DNA of 21,893 bases from Isoetes engelmannii (GCA_011763485.2 JAANSK020263271.1:1-21893); one strand, 5' to 3'. Positions 1 through 10,315 are shown, counted from the stretch's first letter. Translations and numbers: made by a program. The notes: generated from the letters alone by a model not told the origin.

Positions 1-87
1 GTTTAGGCCAAACTAGCCCTTCATGGCAGTGTTATAAATATAAGCATCTTATAAACATATTCATAGATGCCGCTGACGCCTGCTGGT

Positions 88-302
88 CAGGGTTCGAAAT
101 TGGGGGGGTTAGGCCCTTAAAAATCCGGTATTTCTCGAAAAAATCCGATAAAAAAAAAAATTCCAGGCATTTTTTCAGGTTGTTTTCGTAAAGTTTTCCA
201 AGGATTTCCGGGAAACTATAGCATAAATTCATGTATTTCCGGTAGTCTTAAATAGAATCAGGCATTTTCACTGGTTAAGGGGAATTCTAATTTCGAACCC
301 TG
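88..302. mobile_element. hAT-type MITE (non-autonomous DNA transposon), 215 bp
   Basis: The ends are perfect 14-bp terminal inverted repeats: CAGGGTTCGAAATT at 88-101 and its exact reverse complement at 289-302. They are flanked by a perfect 8-bp direct repeat, CTGCTGGT, at 80-87 and 303-310. A CAGGG start and an 8-bp target duplication are hallmarks of the hAT superfamily. The 187-bp interior is AT-rich and has no coding capacity, so the element would need a transposase supplied elsewhere. The undamaged TIRs and target duplication suggest a fairly recent insertion. No second copy was seen in the window. The sequence shows the ends and duplication directly; the superfamily follows from known hAT features. 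Confidence 0.88.
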
Positions 303-484
303 CTGCTGGTGCAGGTTTACCTGTGGTGTTTATTAAACCAAGCAAATCAATATATGTAGCCCGTACAGGTGCCAATACTACAATAATCCGTGTTATGTAA
401 TGCAACCTTTAAGTTCTGAAGCTGAAACCGGACGCCAAATATTTAGCAAGCTATGCTAGTTTAATAAAGTACTGACAAGCAACA

Positions 485-646
485 AGCCAAAGAGCAGCAG
501 ATACCATCCAGCCGGCCATTTGCATCACGATAGAAATGGAAGTTCGGAAGAAGTCTGACAATCAGCATTTTGTACATTGGCTTGTTCTCGTAGAAGTTCA
601 CATTTAAAAATGCCACATTTGCATTTTCCTCTGCAAGCTTGCATAG
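485..646 (-). pseudogene. Relic exon of an ACHT-type (atypical Cys/His-rich) plastid thioredoxin-like protein
   Basis: The minus strand encodes about 54 residues, from LCKLAEEN through FLNVNFYENKPM, LLPNFHFYR and ANGRLDG to CCSLA. These match the C-terminal half of plant ACHT/thioredoxin-like 1-2 proteins, which are plastid redox proteins, and include the cis-Pro strand (LLPNFHFYR). In the family the ENKPM stretch is normally followed by Cys; here it is Tyr. Similarity stops after SLA and the frame terminates at 461. No upstream exon with the WCGxC active site was seen on the minus strand up to about 1900, and no clean splice acceptor precedes the match. It is most simply an isolated pseudogene exon. 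The alternative is the last exons of a diverged gene whose other exons were not recognised. Confidence 0.72.
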
Positions 647-3096
647 TTGTAACAAAAGTAAATAGTTCACTCAACAAATAGTATAATGTACTTAGGAATG
701 TCATCAAGAAATATTTATAGTCAAACTCTATATCAATCAGAAGTAAATGTGAGATCATAAAATTAGGCATCCTCTTAGACATGAATGAAGGACTAATACA
801 GAAATACGTATTGCAAGAGCAGAGACAGAGAATCAGAGGAATCAGATGTCCAACATTTTTTCTTAATGGAGGAGATGATAGATTAGAAAAAAATCCCCTA
901 ATAGGGTCCAAATTCTTTGGACATCGTGAAAACATTTGATGGGCAAGTCACACAATCATGAAATTGCAGTATAAAATGTGGCAGAATGTGGGAGATGATT
1001 CACAAACGGTATAGACATGAAATTCTGTTTTCAAACCTTCATCTCCGCATGTCTATCTGGATAAATCAGTGCAAGAGTTTCCATATCATCTAGCATAGAA
1101 AATCTGAAAGTGTATATTTCCCTTGTATCAAACTATCCCATGGACATTTTGATGTAGAGCTGAGTTTCCCTATGCATCAGCAATGATGAAAAGCTTATTA
1201 GGGGTGCGATAGAAAGTTTGATTCCCTTTAGAACGACTAAGCCTCGTGCTGCGCTTACTCAAGAATTTTTCAGTGCACCAGATGATAAATTCTATATTGT
1301 CCAAGCCATGGATGTGGCACTAGTATGCTGAAAAGTCTAAATCAGCCATAAGCATGAAAATATCCATGCAGTTCCTGCCTGCTTTACAAAACTCAATCTT
1401 CTGAATAGAATCTGTTTAGTTCTGAAAACAACCACAAACAACAGAGTTGGCTCTCACTCATTTGCTTCGGAAGAAATTCGCTACGGGAAAACAAATGGAG
1501 CATACATCAGGATCCATAACGATGAAGGGGACTACTAAATCATTTTGAAGAAAAATGCAAAATGAGCAAAAGGATCATATGTTGCTCACGGCCATGCCAG
1601 TTCCCTGAATGCTGCAGAAATTAACAAAAAATTTCAGGTATAGCATAGGCATAGTATCATTTATATTGCAATCTCTGCAACAAATTCATTCACCGCTATC
1701 AGAATTATTGGTATTCAATAAGTTTATTAAGGTAGAGTTGCATAGATGGATGTCTATAAGTCAACATTTTCAAGCCTTATTTTAATGTGTTAATAGGTCA
1801 AGGTCCCGTGTTAGCAATGAGACTCTAGTGCCAAGGATTGGTGCCAAGGATTGAGCTCGAGAAGCCACAGTCCAAATGTATTTGTTGGTTCATGTTAAAG
1901 AGCATATTACTTCCTTATTTGATACTATTATTTGTTGGCGTTGAACTGTTAAGATCCATAGAGCATTTTCTCTTCAGAGGTTAGCAGCATGTTTGAAAGT
2001 GGATTGCCCACCAGCATACAGGATGTCCAGACCCGGGATGGTGCCTGCTTCAGTTCCGGGTTATTACTTGGAAATGCAAGTGGGCACGCGGGAAAGGGAA
2101 AACATTGAGCCTCTCGAAGCTGATAAATTCATAACAAAGGAATGGGAAAATAACTGCTGGGATTCATGCCTTACAGCGATCATCTGCTAGCCGTCTTGAT
2201 TGAGGTAATTTACTCTACAGATGACTTCCTAGACGCAGCGGTTCCTGGATTGGCAATGCAATGGATTCAGTTAGGCTGCTGGAGGGAAAAAGGTGTTTTA
2301 TTTTTTGGGTCAAGCCATCAGCCATGGCATTGTTGTTTAGATGAGGAATCCTTGCATGGAAGAGAATTGCAGATGCAACATTTCAAATAGTATTGAATGC
2401 TTGCAAAATGTAGGCCAGGTTATACAGCAGCAATAGGGGGATGATTTTGAGATAAATTGGAATTATTCTCTTGGTTCACTATAACTGTGGGATCAAGGAA
2501 GAGGGGTGCCAGGTTGTCCATGCAAGATATGGCCCACAATAGTGTGTGTGACGAATCTGACAGGAGTATGTTAAAGAGGGCAATTACATGCTTTTCCCTG
2601 TCTTTGCAGACATTGAGGTATTATGTATGGAATATCAATTGGCAGCTTTTGGGATATTGGGTGGGACAATGTGAAAGATCATGCAAGGGATATGTAACAT
2701 GCAAGGGATATGTAACATGGAAGGCTGTAGAAATATGACGAATCAAACTATGATAACAAGTTTATCTGCTAATTTTGATTTACATGTTACACAATATGGT
2801 ATATGCATCTTTTTATTTGTTTGACTAGATTGATGCAAGTGATATTGCATCTCTATCAGAAGTTCCATTTGTGGAGGTAACTATACCAGAAGGTTTAAAG
2901 TGAGGAGATGATTTGATGTGAAATAAGCAGTCTCTTTGCTAAGTTGAGTGATAGAGGCAACATATCCCACAGCGAAGCGAGCCCCTGTGTAAAATTTCGA
3001 GCCGTTTATATGGAGCCAGACTTTTACTATTGCACGCGATTGAAGCGGAGTGAACCATTTAAACATCAATGTGTTGGAACATAAGATTAAAATACC
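647..3096. other. Non-coding or unassigned stretch
   Basis: No convincing gene is visible here; the ORFs are short and unlike any family I know. Two small perfect tandem duplications occur: a 13-bp unit at 1828-1840/1841-1853 and an 18-bp unit at 2681-2698/2699-2716. A 48-nt stretch at 2829-2876 is bounded by an AG and a GTAAC and reads open for 16 codons (starting IDASDIASL), so it could be a small exon, but nothing supports it further. A plus-strand segment at about 1165-1330 is open for 55 codons without recognisable similarity. Confidence 0.5.
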
Positions 3097-4215
3097 TTGG
3101 GGATACTTCTGGGCTTCTCTAAATCCAGTATTGAGTTGGAGCAGCTGAGGAGCTACGGAAATTGCAATATGAGTATAAGGAAGTTGTTCAATGAAGGGAA
3201 GCTAAGAGAAGCATTGGGTATTCTGCAGCTTGTAGATAGGAATGAAGGTGAACTATTTTTGGATGCCTGCGTTCATATCCTGCAGGGATGTACCAAGTCA
3301 AACATCTTAGCAGAAGGAAAGAAAGTGCATGCCAGGCTTATAATTGCCGCCCTAAGACCAGCATATTGTTGTCTAATACAATGATTGACATGTATAGTGA
3401 ATGCGGAAGTCTAATCCATGGATGCAGCTTATATTTGACAGAATGCAAGAATGTAATATGTAATCATGGACCATGTTGATTGCAGGATATATCCAAACAG
3501 GTGATGGGCAGAAGAGCCTTAAACTTTGTATTAAGCTAGACAAGGTCACCTTTGTGAATGTTCTATCAGCAAGTGCGTTTATACAATCCGTGGAACAAGG
3601 AAAGAGATTTCACGCTTATGTTCTGAATTTGGGTTATGAGCTTGATATTGGCACTTTACTCATAGATTTGTATGCAAATTGTGGGAGCATATTTGCTGCT
3701 CGGCATGTATTTGACAGACTCCCAGCTCATAACATCTTCACGTGGACAACAATGATATGAAAATATTCTCAGGTTGCAGATCACATTCATAGGCGGGCCT
3801 CTTTGCAGAATTCATATGCGGGCCTCTTTGCAGGTGTTCTGTTTACTTTCTCATTGTTAATGGAGCTTATAAGCTAACAGTAGAAATAGCAATTTGCCTG
3901 CTTGGAAAAGGAGTCTTGGGGGAGGCAGAAGGTTTCATTAGTATTATTCCATGTCAATATGTTATGGATGTCTACTCTTGTTGGCTGCTGAGTCTATGCT
4001 GATTGTTAGAAAGGGTACAGGATTTCTGAATGATTCTATTGCTAGATGCACAAAGTACTACAGGTGTAGTGGTTTGTTCATGTATTTATGCTTCTGGTGG
4101 AATCTTGATAGCATGCTTATGAGCGTAATAAAGGAAAGATACCAAGCACATGTATATAACTTGCAAAAATATGAAGGATTGAATAAATGGAAAGGGTGGA
4201 GTCTGCAAACGTTTT
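3097..4215 (+). pseudogene. Pentatricopeptide repeat (PPR, PLS/E-type) protein relic 1
   Basis: PPR proteins of this class bind organellar RNA and guide editing or processing. The relic begins with a typical leader (SIRKLFNEGKLREALGILQ), then an L/S-type block (AEGKKVHARLI, then NTMIDMYSECGSL), then AGYIQTG, KVTFVNVLSAS, VEQGKRFHAYVL, LIDLYANCGS and FTWTTMI up to about 3760. The parts lie in three different frames: frameshifts fall near 3355 and between about 3420 and 3475, and a stop follows at 3758. From 3862 an E-motif-like remnant continues (ICLLGKGVLGEAEGFI), with IYASG-like traces near 4080-4110. No DYW end was seen. It is the host's own gene in decay. Relic 2 follows 0.7 kb downstream on the same strand, which suggests local duplication of a PPR family member. 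Confidence 0.85.
3785..3834. repeat. 25-bp tandem duplication (two units)
   Basis: Two adjacent 25-bp units, 3785-3809 and 3810-3834, differ at only two positions; both contain GCGGGCCTCTTTGCAG. It lies inside PPR relic 1, between the last clear PPR motif and the E-like motif, so it probably arose after or during loss of function. Each unit ends in a splice-acceptor-like TTTGCAG, so an intron end at this place cannot be excluded. Confidence 0.85.
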
Positions 4216-4348
4216 AGCTTTACACCTTACATACAGCCTGTGTGTCAATCAAGTGCATGGTCATGTCTCATCTTCCAATAAGCTAATTAGTTGTTAATAG
4301 ATTTATAGTGGTAGAGCTTGCTTATGGGGTTTGAAGGAAGAAGGGCAG

Positions 4349-4452
4349 ATAGCCAGCAATAATGGTAACTTTTTTTCCCACCACAGACATTCTAGCATAG
4401 CATAGCCAGCAGTAATGGTAGTTTCTATCCCACCATAGACATGCTAGCACAG
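4349..4452. repeat. Imperfect tandem duplication of about 52 bp
   Basis: The unit beginning ATAGCCAGCA at 4349 is repeated from 4402 (ATAGCCAGCAGTAATGG). Both units run through a CCCACCA-AGACAT segment and end at CTAGCA. Divergence by eye is roughly 15 percent. It sits in the spacer between the two PPR relics, in which no gene is visible (4216-4894). Confidence 0.75.
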
Positions 4453-4894
4453 TTGTGAGTGCTGGAACTTGTTCATATGGCTTGTCTTTGTCCTTGCAAC
4501 CTTTTGAAGCGAGAGGAAGGTCTTAAAAAAATGTAAACCGTCGTGGAACTCATGATAAGTTACATAGGTCTCAAGCTTGTCTCTGATAGATCAATGCGCC
4601 CTTCCGCCATGCAAGTAAGTTAATATGTGTTTAGAATTAGTTCTTGTGGCATGAGGTGAGAAGATGACGTTACCTGACAAGGCCATGTTTCTGATGCAGG
4701 TCAGCATGAACAGTGAGCAGCAGCAATAAAGTGAACATGCTTCACTCAAGACCCATATTTACAAGTACGTTATTTTCAGGGTTTGCGTCCCAACAATCTT
4801 CAGAAGTTTGTGATGTATTTTCTTCATATCATCTAGTTTTATTCTTGTGTTAAGGAAAGATCAGAAGAGCTGTCTATAATATGGGGATTATCCA

Positions 4895-5713
4895 ATGCCC
4901 ATAAATATGTACGCAAAATGTGGATATTTTGAAGCTGCAGAGCATATGTTTTCTAATCTGCCAACACTGAACATCAACTCATGGACATCCATGACCAGGG
5001 CATGCATTGATATTGGGGATATAATGGAAGCGTTGTGATGTTTCCACCAAATGGAGTTTGAAAATGTGAAGCCAAATAAATTCGATGAGGATAATTCATT
5101 AAATTCATTAATAGAGGATATTTATTAGTGGAGGATATCGAAAATCCTAGATTTTTATGGAAACCTCCCTAAGTTTACGAGAAAACTAGGGAGGTTTCCA
5201 TTTGGGAAAAATGGGGAGGTTTCAATTTTTGGGAGTCCAACCCGAATCGGGAGGAGATAGTTTGAGCGAAATAAATTCACAATGAGCATTATGATGAGTA
5301 ATTTGATGTGCTTCATAATTTGATGGTTGAAACACAGGGAAAACTATCCCATGGCAGGGTCCTTGTTATAAGGCTGGAGTCGGATGTTGTTCTGGGGAAT
5401 GCCCTTCTGAGTATATATGACAAATTGGGAGTTTAGTGGATGCACATAGTGTGTTTAAAGGAATGGAGGACCATAATATCATTTCATGGGACACTGATTG
5501 CAATATACGCCAAGAGTGGGCACTTTGGAATCTCTGTTCAATTTTTTTTGGCAAATGCAGCAAGAAGGTTTGAAGCCAAACAAGGTTAGCGTTTTGGACG
5601 CATGTGCTGATGTAGCATCACTGACAAAGGGTAAAAGGATTCATGCTTTCATTTTAACTTCCAGATTTGATCTCAATGCAACTCAGTGCTTAGCATGTTA
5701 TTTTGTTGGGTAA
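4895..5713 (+). pseudogene. PPR protein relic 2, split by a 185-bp insertion
   Basis: The first part (4895-5083) reads INMYAKCGYFEAAEHMF, INSWTSM and a stop-interrupted stretch ending FENVKPNKF. The frame resumes with TMSIMMSN directly after the insertion at 5084-5268. Further on, in shifting frames, come LLSIYDKFGSL-like and HSVFKGMEDHNIISWDT-like pieces, then FFWQMQQEGLKPNKV, DACADVASL and KGKRIHAFIL to about 5713. These are consecutive P/L/S-type PPR motifs. Several stops and frameshifts mean no long product is possible. It lacks a start and an E/DYW tail, and relic 1 already ends in E-like sequence, so this is a second gene copy rather than a continuation. Confidence 0.84.
5084..5268. mobile_element. 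Small insertion (185 bp) with 10-bp target duplication, class uncertain
   Basis: AAATAAATTC occurs at 5074-5083 and again at 5269-5278. Removing the insert and one repeat copy restores the PPR frame K-P-N-K-F-T, which shows directly that the sequence is an insertion. Inside are a 12-bp perfect hairpin arm pair (GGAAACCTCCCT and AGGGAGGTTTCC, about 5159-5200) and a further near copy of the arm (GGGGAGGTTTC). The extreme ends show no clear terminal inverted repeat and no poly-A. A 9-10-bp duplication would fit a non-TIR Mutator-like MITE, but that is inference. Confidence 0.7.
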
Positions 5714-7911
5714 CAATCTCAACAGCTTCATACATGTTATTGAGAAACTTTAACAACTGATTCAATTCAGTTTCTTAATGAGTATGAAAATTGCAACTGT
5801 CATTGCTAAAGCAGTTGAGTTCATTGAAGAATGCATTGTTCAACATTTGTCTTGATGCTCGAGCGATCTTTTGAGTTGTAGAAATAATTGGTCCCTTTGC
5901 ATCTATGTGTTTTATACGTCAACATTTCAAATACTATGGAGGAGCATGAGCTTTGTTTAATCTTTCTTTATGCGGACCTCGTGCACTCTAGAAATGAGAT
6001 AGAGATGGTTGGTGTCTTTTCTTTCATCTGCAGCAGTAGCATTATTAATTTCTTCATGGATGTGCTGCGAGAGCGGTAAGTACATGTATTTGCCTATTGG
6101 TTAATGTAGTGCTTTTGAATACCCTTCAATTGTTTGTTTCTTTTTATCAGATGACAAATGACACTATGCATTGGCGAATTGGTGTTTTAGTGGCGAGAGA
6201 ACTCACATGTGTTGGAATATGTAATGGAATGCATTTTAGGGTGTACAAATTGTGGCGTCCTGAGGTGGTATTTGATTTCATTGTATGAGCCTACCTTCGG
6301 GATGAGTTGTCTCACGTCGTTGATAGTCGTACGACATCATGGCCAGTTCGAATCAATAACGTGGACGTGCATTTCACTTTTATACCGACTAAGATGTTAT
6401 TTGTAGGAGAAGTAAGGATATCACGGGAGCATCCAAAAAAGTTAGCATTAGGTCCTTAGTGATGTGCGCCATGTAGACATGCATATTTAGAGTTTGATCA
6501 TGAACTAAAGTACACCAATGAACCAGGATGGAAAGTTATTTTTTGCATATATGCACCTATCTTTTGTTAATGTACTTTACTACTTCTAAACATGACATTT
6601 TGAGCATAATTTTTGGGCCTGTCTTCCAAATTTTTTTTACTTTAAGATAAACATAAATATCCCCACATTCTTTATAAAGCAGTGGATCCTTTACGAAAAT
6701 TCGTCATTTGAACGCAAAGCCAATACATTGATGATACCGTCATTAAACACATTTGACCAACAAAAATATTTATATAAGCAAATCATGTCCATTTTTGCTA
6801 GCATCAAACTGAAGCGCTCAAAGTTGCACCTATATGGATGTTAGGATTGGGGAAATCCAAAGCAAAGCCAAGTAATAACACAAGTGAGGACATTAGCCCG
6901 GCAATGCCAGACACACGTTTACTAATCTTATGTAGATTTAACACAGAAAACTCTGTTTGGGCTTTTCCTCTTTACGAAACCCAAAAATGGAATTTGGAGC
7001 AATCCTTAGTGTCGCTAAGCTCACAGTTAGATCACAATAGTTTACCTCAACACTACTTTCAGAAAACTACTCCAATGCTTTCAAACATTTGGAATAGCAT
7101 GCAGAATGCAAGAAAGGAAGCTTTTGCTTTGTTTTGCGGTCTTCCTCACGGACGTCCTGACCAACACTGATTCCTCGCACAAATATAACTATGATCTGGC
7201 TATGGTGCTGTTTGATCCTCTGGCGGAAGGAAAAAGACGATCTGTGCCCAACTATGGCGGTGCAAGCTTATACGGCAGAGGTTTCTTCGGTCATTTCGCT
7301 TTAAACGTGGCTCCTCTTCCCTCATTTAGATTGGGGCGGAGAAAAAGCTACAATACGCGGGGGGGGGGGGGGGGGACAAAACATGAAAAGAAAAAAACAA
7401 ACTGAATTATATATGTTCAGATGGAAAATTGAATCACATTTTAGTTCACATGTATTTGATATATCCTCAAGCACCTACATGCCACTTTCGTGTATTTCCA
7501 CCTATGTTTTAATAGAAGGTTTTATATGCTATATTATATACAAGACATTGGTCAATATTTTTAGTCTCTCTCCTCAATATATGGTCTCCTAAGACATGGT
7601 CATGGGGCTCACATGACAAAATGATAAAAGCCAATGAAGTAGAGTAACGCATGCAAATAAATATAGCAAATACAAAAAGAAGTGCTAGATTTTGAAAGAT
7701 TTAATTACTAATTTTGTCCTTTGAAGTTGAAGTACTCAACACGTTACTCAAGGAGCCCCAAAATATACTAAAAAGAAAACGGGGTCCATAAAGAATGGGA
7801 AAAAGCATTGGCCAACTTGCATGGCTAGTTTCTCACATATGAATATACATGGCAAGAGGATAGTGGCACTATGAAGTTCTTAGTGGTTGACCATTACTTG
7901 TCACTGGCCAA
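5714..7911. other. Intergenic stretch without a recognised gene
   Basis: Nothing here matches a family I know. Two overlapping plus-strand ORFs are present. One (6838-7170, 110 codons) has no recognisable domain. The other (7106-7405, 99 codons) begins with a short hydrophobic stretch (LLLCFAVFL) that could be a weak signal peptide, but it runs into a 17-base G homopolymer at 7359-7375. A tRNA-like stretch with a B-box-like GTTCGAATC lies at about 6305-6356. The 300 bp upstream of the GDSL start show no unambiguous TATA box. Confidence 0.45.
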
Positions 7912-9489
7912 ATGATGAAATGGACGATATTGTGCCTTATTGTGTTCATGCTTTGGTCGAGAGCTGTCCAAGCACACGATCTAGCAGCTTCATTTGTGTT
8001 TGGTGATTCACTTGTGGATGCGGGGAATAACAATTACATAAATACTTTGTCACAAGCTAACATGCCTGATAATGGTATAGATTTCGCTGCTTCTAATGGG
8101 CAACCCAATGGCCGCTATTGCAATGGCCGAACCATTCCGGACATCATTGGTAAGTCATAGTTCAACTATGTTCAAATCATTAAATTACAAAATTTCAAAA
8201 TATAGAATTCAATTGATTTTGCAATGGATGTAAGAATTTCTCCTCTCTTTCAAACTTCGTAAACAAGTTTCGATCCTGTCCAAAGTTGGACTACAAGACT
8301 CACAGAGTGATAATATGTCTTGTTTCTCACAACCCAAATTATGTAGGTGAAAAGTTTGGCCTTCCATATGCTCCTCCATATCTAGATCCTTCAACAAAAG
8401 ATGAGGCAATTCTCAAAGGAGTAAATTATGGATCTGGTGCCTCAGGAATTCTTAATGAGACAGGCCAAGTCTTTGTAAGTAAAATTACATTTCTTAGCAA
8501 TTTTCAATTGCATCACCTCATTTAAAATATTGTTTTGCAGATTGGTTACCTATCAATGTGGCAACAAATAGAATACTTTGGCAACACCCGCTCCCAAATA
8601 GTTAGTCAATTGGGCGACGAGAAAGCTGATGAATTACTAAGGAATTCAATATTCTCAATTACCATGGGATCTAGTGATTTCTTAGATAATTATCTCTTCA
8701 TGCTTTTGAGGACTCCAGATCAGAGTCTCTCTCCTCAACAATTTCATGATCTTCTGCTTTCCACTTTTCGCCAACAATTGATGGTAGTGTGTGCATGTAT
8801 TTATGAAAACAAGGCTTTCTCATTTTTCTTTATTTTGTGCTTCAATGTGTGTGCATTGATATAAAAGATAGAAGATTTTCTCATTCCTCTTTGTTTTTGT
8901 GTTGATACAATTGCAGGCTTTATACAATCTCGGAGCTCGAAAATTTATTGTTAGCAATATTGGTCCTTTGGGTTGCACCCCTTATCAGCTCACATTTCAT
9001 CTTGAGACAAACGGACAGTGTGTAGACGCATCAAACCAACTTGTCCAAGCCTACAATGCAGGATTGAAAGACTTGATAAATGATCTTAATTTTAAGTTGC
9101 GTGCAGCTCGATTTGTATATGCCAATGCTTATGACATTGCTTTCGAGATCATCAACAATCCCACAGACTATGGTGAGTGTTGCCATCATATACATATTGT
9201 TATATTGTGCATATGCTAGGTACATTCATAGGATACTAAAAGTGTGATCATGATTGTAGGCTTCGATAGTGTTAACACAGGATGTTGTGGTTCTGGAGGT
9301 CCGTACCGAGGCCTTTTACCATGTGGAAATCCAAGAACTCCACTCTGCAATGACAGGTCCAAATCATTTTTTTGGGATCCTTACCATCCATCTGAAGCAG
9401 CAAATCTCATTATTGCGAGCCGTTTACTCGATGGCAATCAAAACGACATATTTCCTTATAATATTAGAGAATTGATCAATCTTTACTAA
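7912..9489 (+). CDS. GDSL-motif esterase/lipase, secreted, five exons, 364 residues
   Basis: Exons are 7912-8149, 8347-8474, 8541-8783, 8917-9172 and 9260-9489. All four introns (197, 66, 133 and 87 bp) are GT-AG and the joined frame is open to TAA. Five exons and about 360 residues are normal for plant GDSL hydrolases, which cleave acyl esters in the wall or apoplast. Residues 1-21 form a signal peptide. Block I is FVFGDSLVDAGNNN with nucleophile Ser33, block II is NYGSGASGIL (106-115), and block V is WDPYHP with Asp328 and His331. The conserved GARKFIVSNIGPLGC follows residue 208. Block III reads GSSDF (165-169) where the family usually has GxND, so the oxyanion-hole Asn is Ser167. The second ATG at 7915 could also be the start. 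The true substrate cannot be told from sequence. Confidence 0.93.
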
Positions 9490-9578
9490 ATTTATTACAA
9501 GATAGATATATAGGACAGTACGAGGGAAATACATAGTTTAATTAACTATGATGTTCACATAAACATCTACAAATAATA

Positions 9579-9608
9579 CTAGAAACTAAGACCGGCGTTG
9601 CTGGGCTA
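9579..9608 (-). mobile_element. Helitron-like 3' terminus (degenerate)
   Basis: On the minus strand a decayed hairpin (GCCCAGC, loop AAC, GCCGGTC; five of seven pairs kept) is followed after about 8 bases by CTAG and then T. This is the usual Helitron 3' end: a hairpin, a short spacer, CTRR, then a host T. The 33 bases match the terminus at 21843 at 25 positions with no gaps, including GCCCAGCAACGC. The element would extend to higher coordinates, but its 5' TC end was not identified. It ends 90 bp after the GDSL stop codon. Confidence 0.5.
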
Positions 9609-9659
9609 TAAGTGTGTGAATCAGTCCACTTCCTTCAACTAAGTCCAATGTTGCTAAAT

Positions 9660-9755
9660 ATAAGGGATTTGTATTATTTCCTATTTCCTTTTTCCTTTCC
9701 TTTTTACCCTTCCATCTTCCTTTTTTTCTATTCTTTTCTCTTTTCTCCATTTTCA
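9660..9755. repeat. Pyrimidine-rich tract
   Basis: The plus strand is almost entirely C and T for nearly 100 bases, made of TTTCC- and TTTTC-type words. It abuts the decayed TRIM LTR starting near 9756 and resembles the long pyrimidine tract beginning at 10634 on the far side of the TRIM copies. ORFs crossing it are low-complexity artefacts. Confidence 0.75.
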
Positions 9756-9927
9756 TTTCACATTTTCTTAATCGACATGCCCTTAACCAACTGGGCAAAA
9801 CCTTATAGATGTTTGCTTCTACCTATTTATGCCAGTGTCTCAGAAATCCCCACTGGCACATTAAAGAATCAATAGTCAAGCTGTTCCCCATGGGCTCGTT
9901 ACAATCTCTCCCACTAGAATGCAAGGG
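9756..9927 (-). mobile_element. TRIM fossil, copy 1: single LTR plus a short internal stub
   Basis: About 148 bp (9756-9903) match the LTR of the complete TRIM at 12966-13495: ACATGCCCTTAACC, CTGGGCAAAACC, TTTATGCC and finally GGGCTCGTTACA. The copy is followed by the polypurine-tract region seen in plus-strand sense as ATCTCTCCCACTAGAA. Similarity then stops. It is an old, incomplete, non-coding fossil of a terminal-repeat retrotransposon in miniature, more diverged than the copy at 12966. Confidence 0.75.
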
Positions 9928-10315
9928 GGATTCACATCGATGAACCTTACCAAACATGTGAGTGGTCGGGAGGGGGGTTTTTACTACATAATTTCGTACG
10001 TATATGTAAGGCTCCATTTAAGTTTTTTTAGTTTTAAATTTATAAATTTAAGGGAAGGGGTACATGAGGACATGAAGTTTTAGACTACAAGTGCTGCAGG
10101 ATTAGCATAATCAACAAAAAGTTAGGGGGCAAATCTAAGGTAGGGGTATAAAATTTAAGAAAATATAAAACCGTATAAGGGGGTTTTCCTTGGTAGGAAT
10201 CCTTATAAGGGGGTTTTTTCCAACTTCAGGAACACATGACGTATACCACCTCTATAAAGGTGAATTCCCTGGGCTAGAATGATGCTCATCCTCGAGCATC
10301 CAAGATATGATTTAA
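9928..10315. other. AT-rich spacer between TRIM fossils
   Basis: No gene is visible. TATAAGGGGGTTTT occurs twice, at 10174-10187 and 10204-10217, 30 bp apart. From about 10270 to 10315 the sequence is an extra copy of the TRIM internal segment (ATGCTCATCCTCGAGCATCC), indicating a partial tandem duplication at the edge of copy 2. Confidence 0.6.

Noticed and set aside
525-935. 136-codon minus-strand ORF
   Set aside because: It is in a different frame from the thioredoxin-like match and has no recognisable domain.
2829-2876. Possible 16-codon internal exon bounded by AG and GTAAC
   Set aside because: No flanking exons or family similarity support it.
2881-3069. 62-codon minus-strand ORF with a GGCTCGCTTCGCTGTG stretch, suggesting an organellar insert
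   Set aside because: I could not match it to any plastid or mitochondrial gene; local composition alone is not enough.
9586-9875. ORFs on both strands downstream of the GDSL gene
   Set aside because: They cross the pyrimidine tract and a TRIM LTR; the composition explains the open frames.
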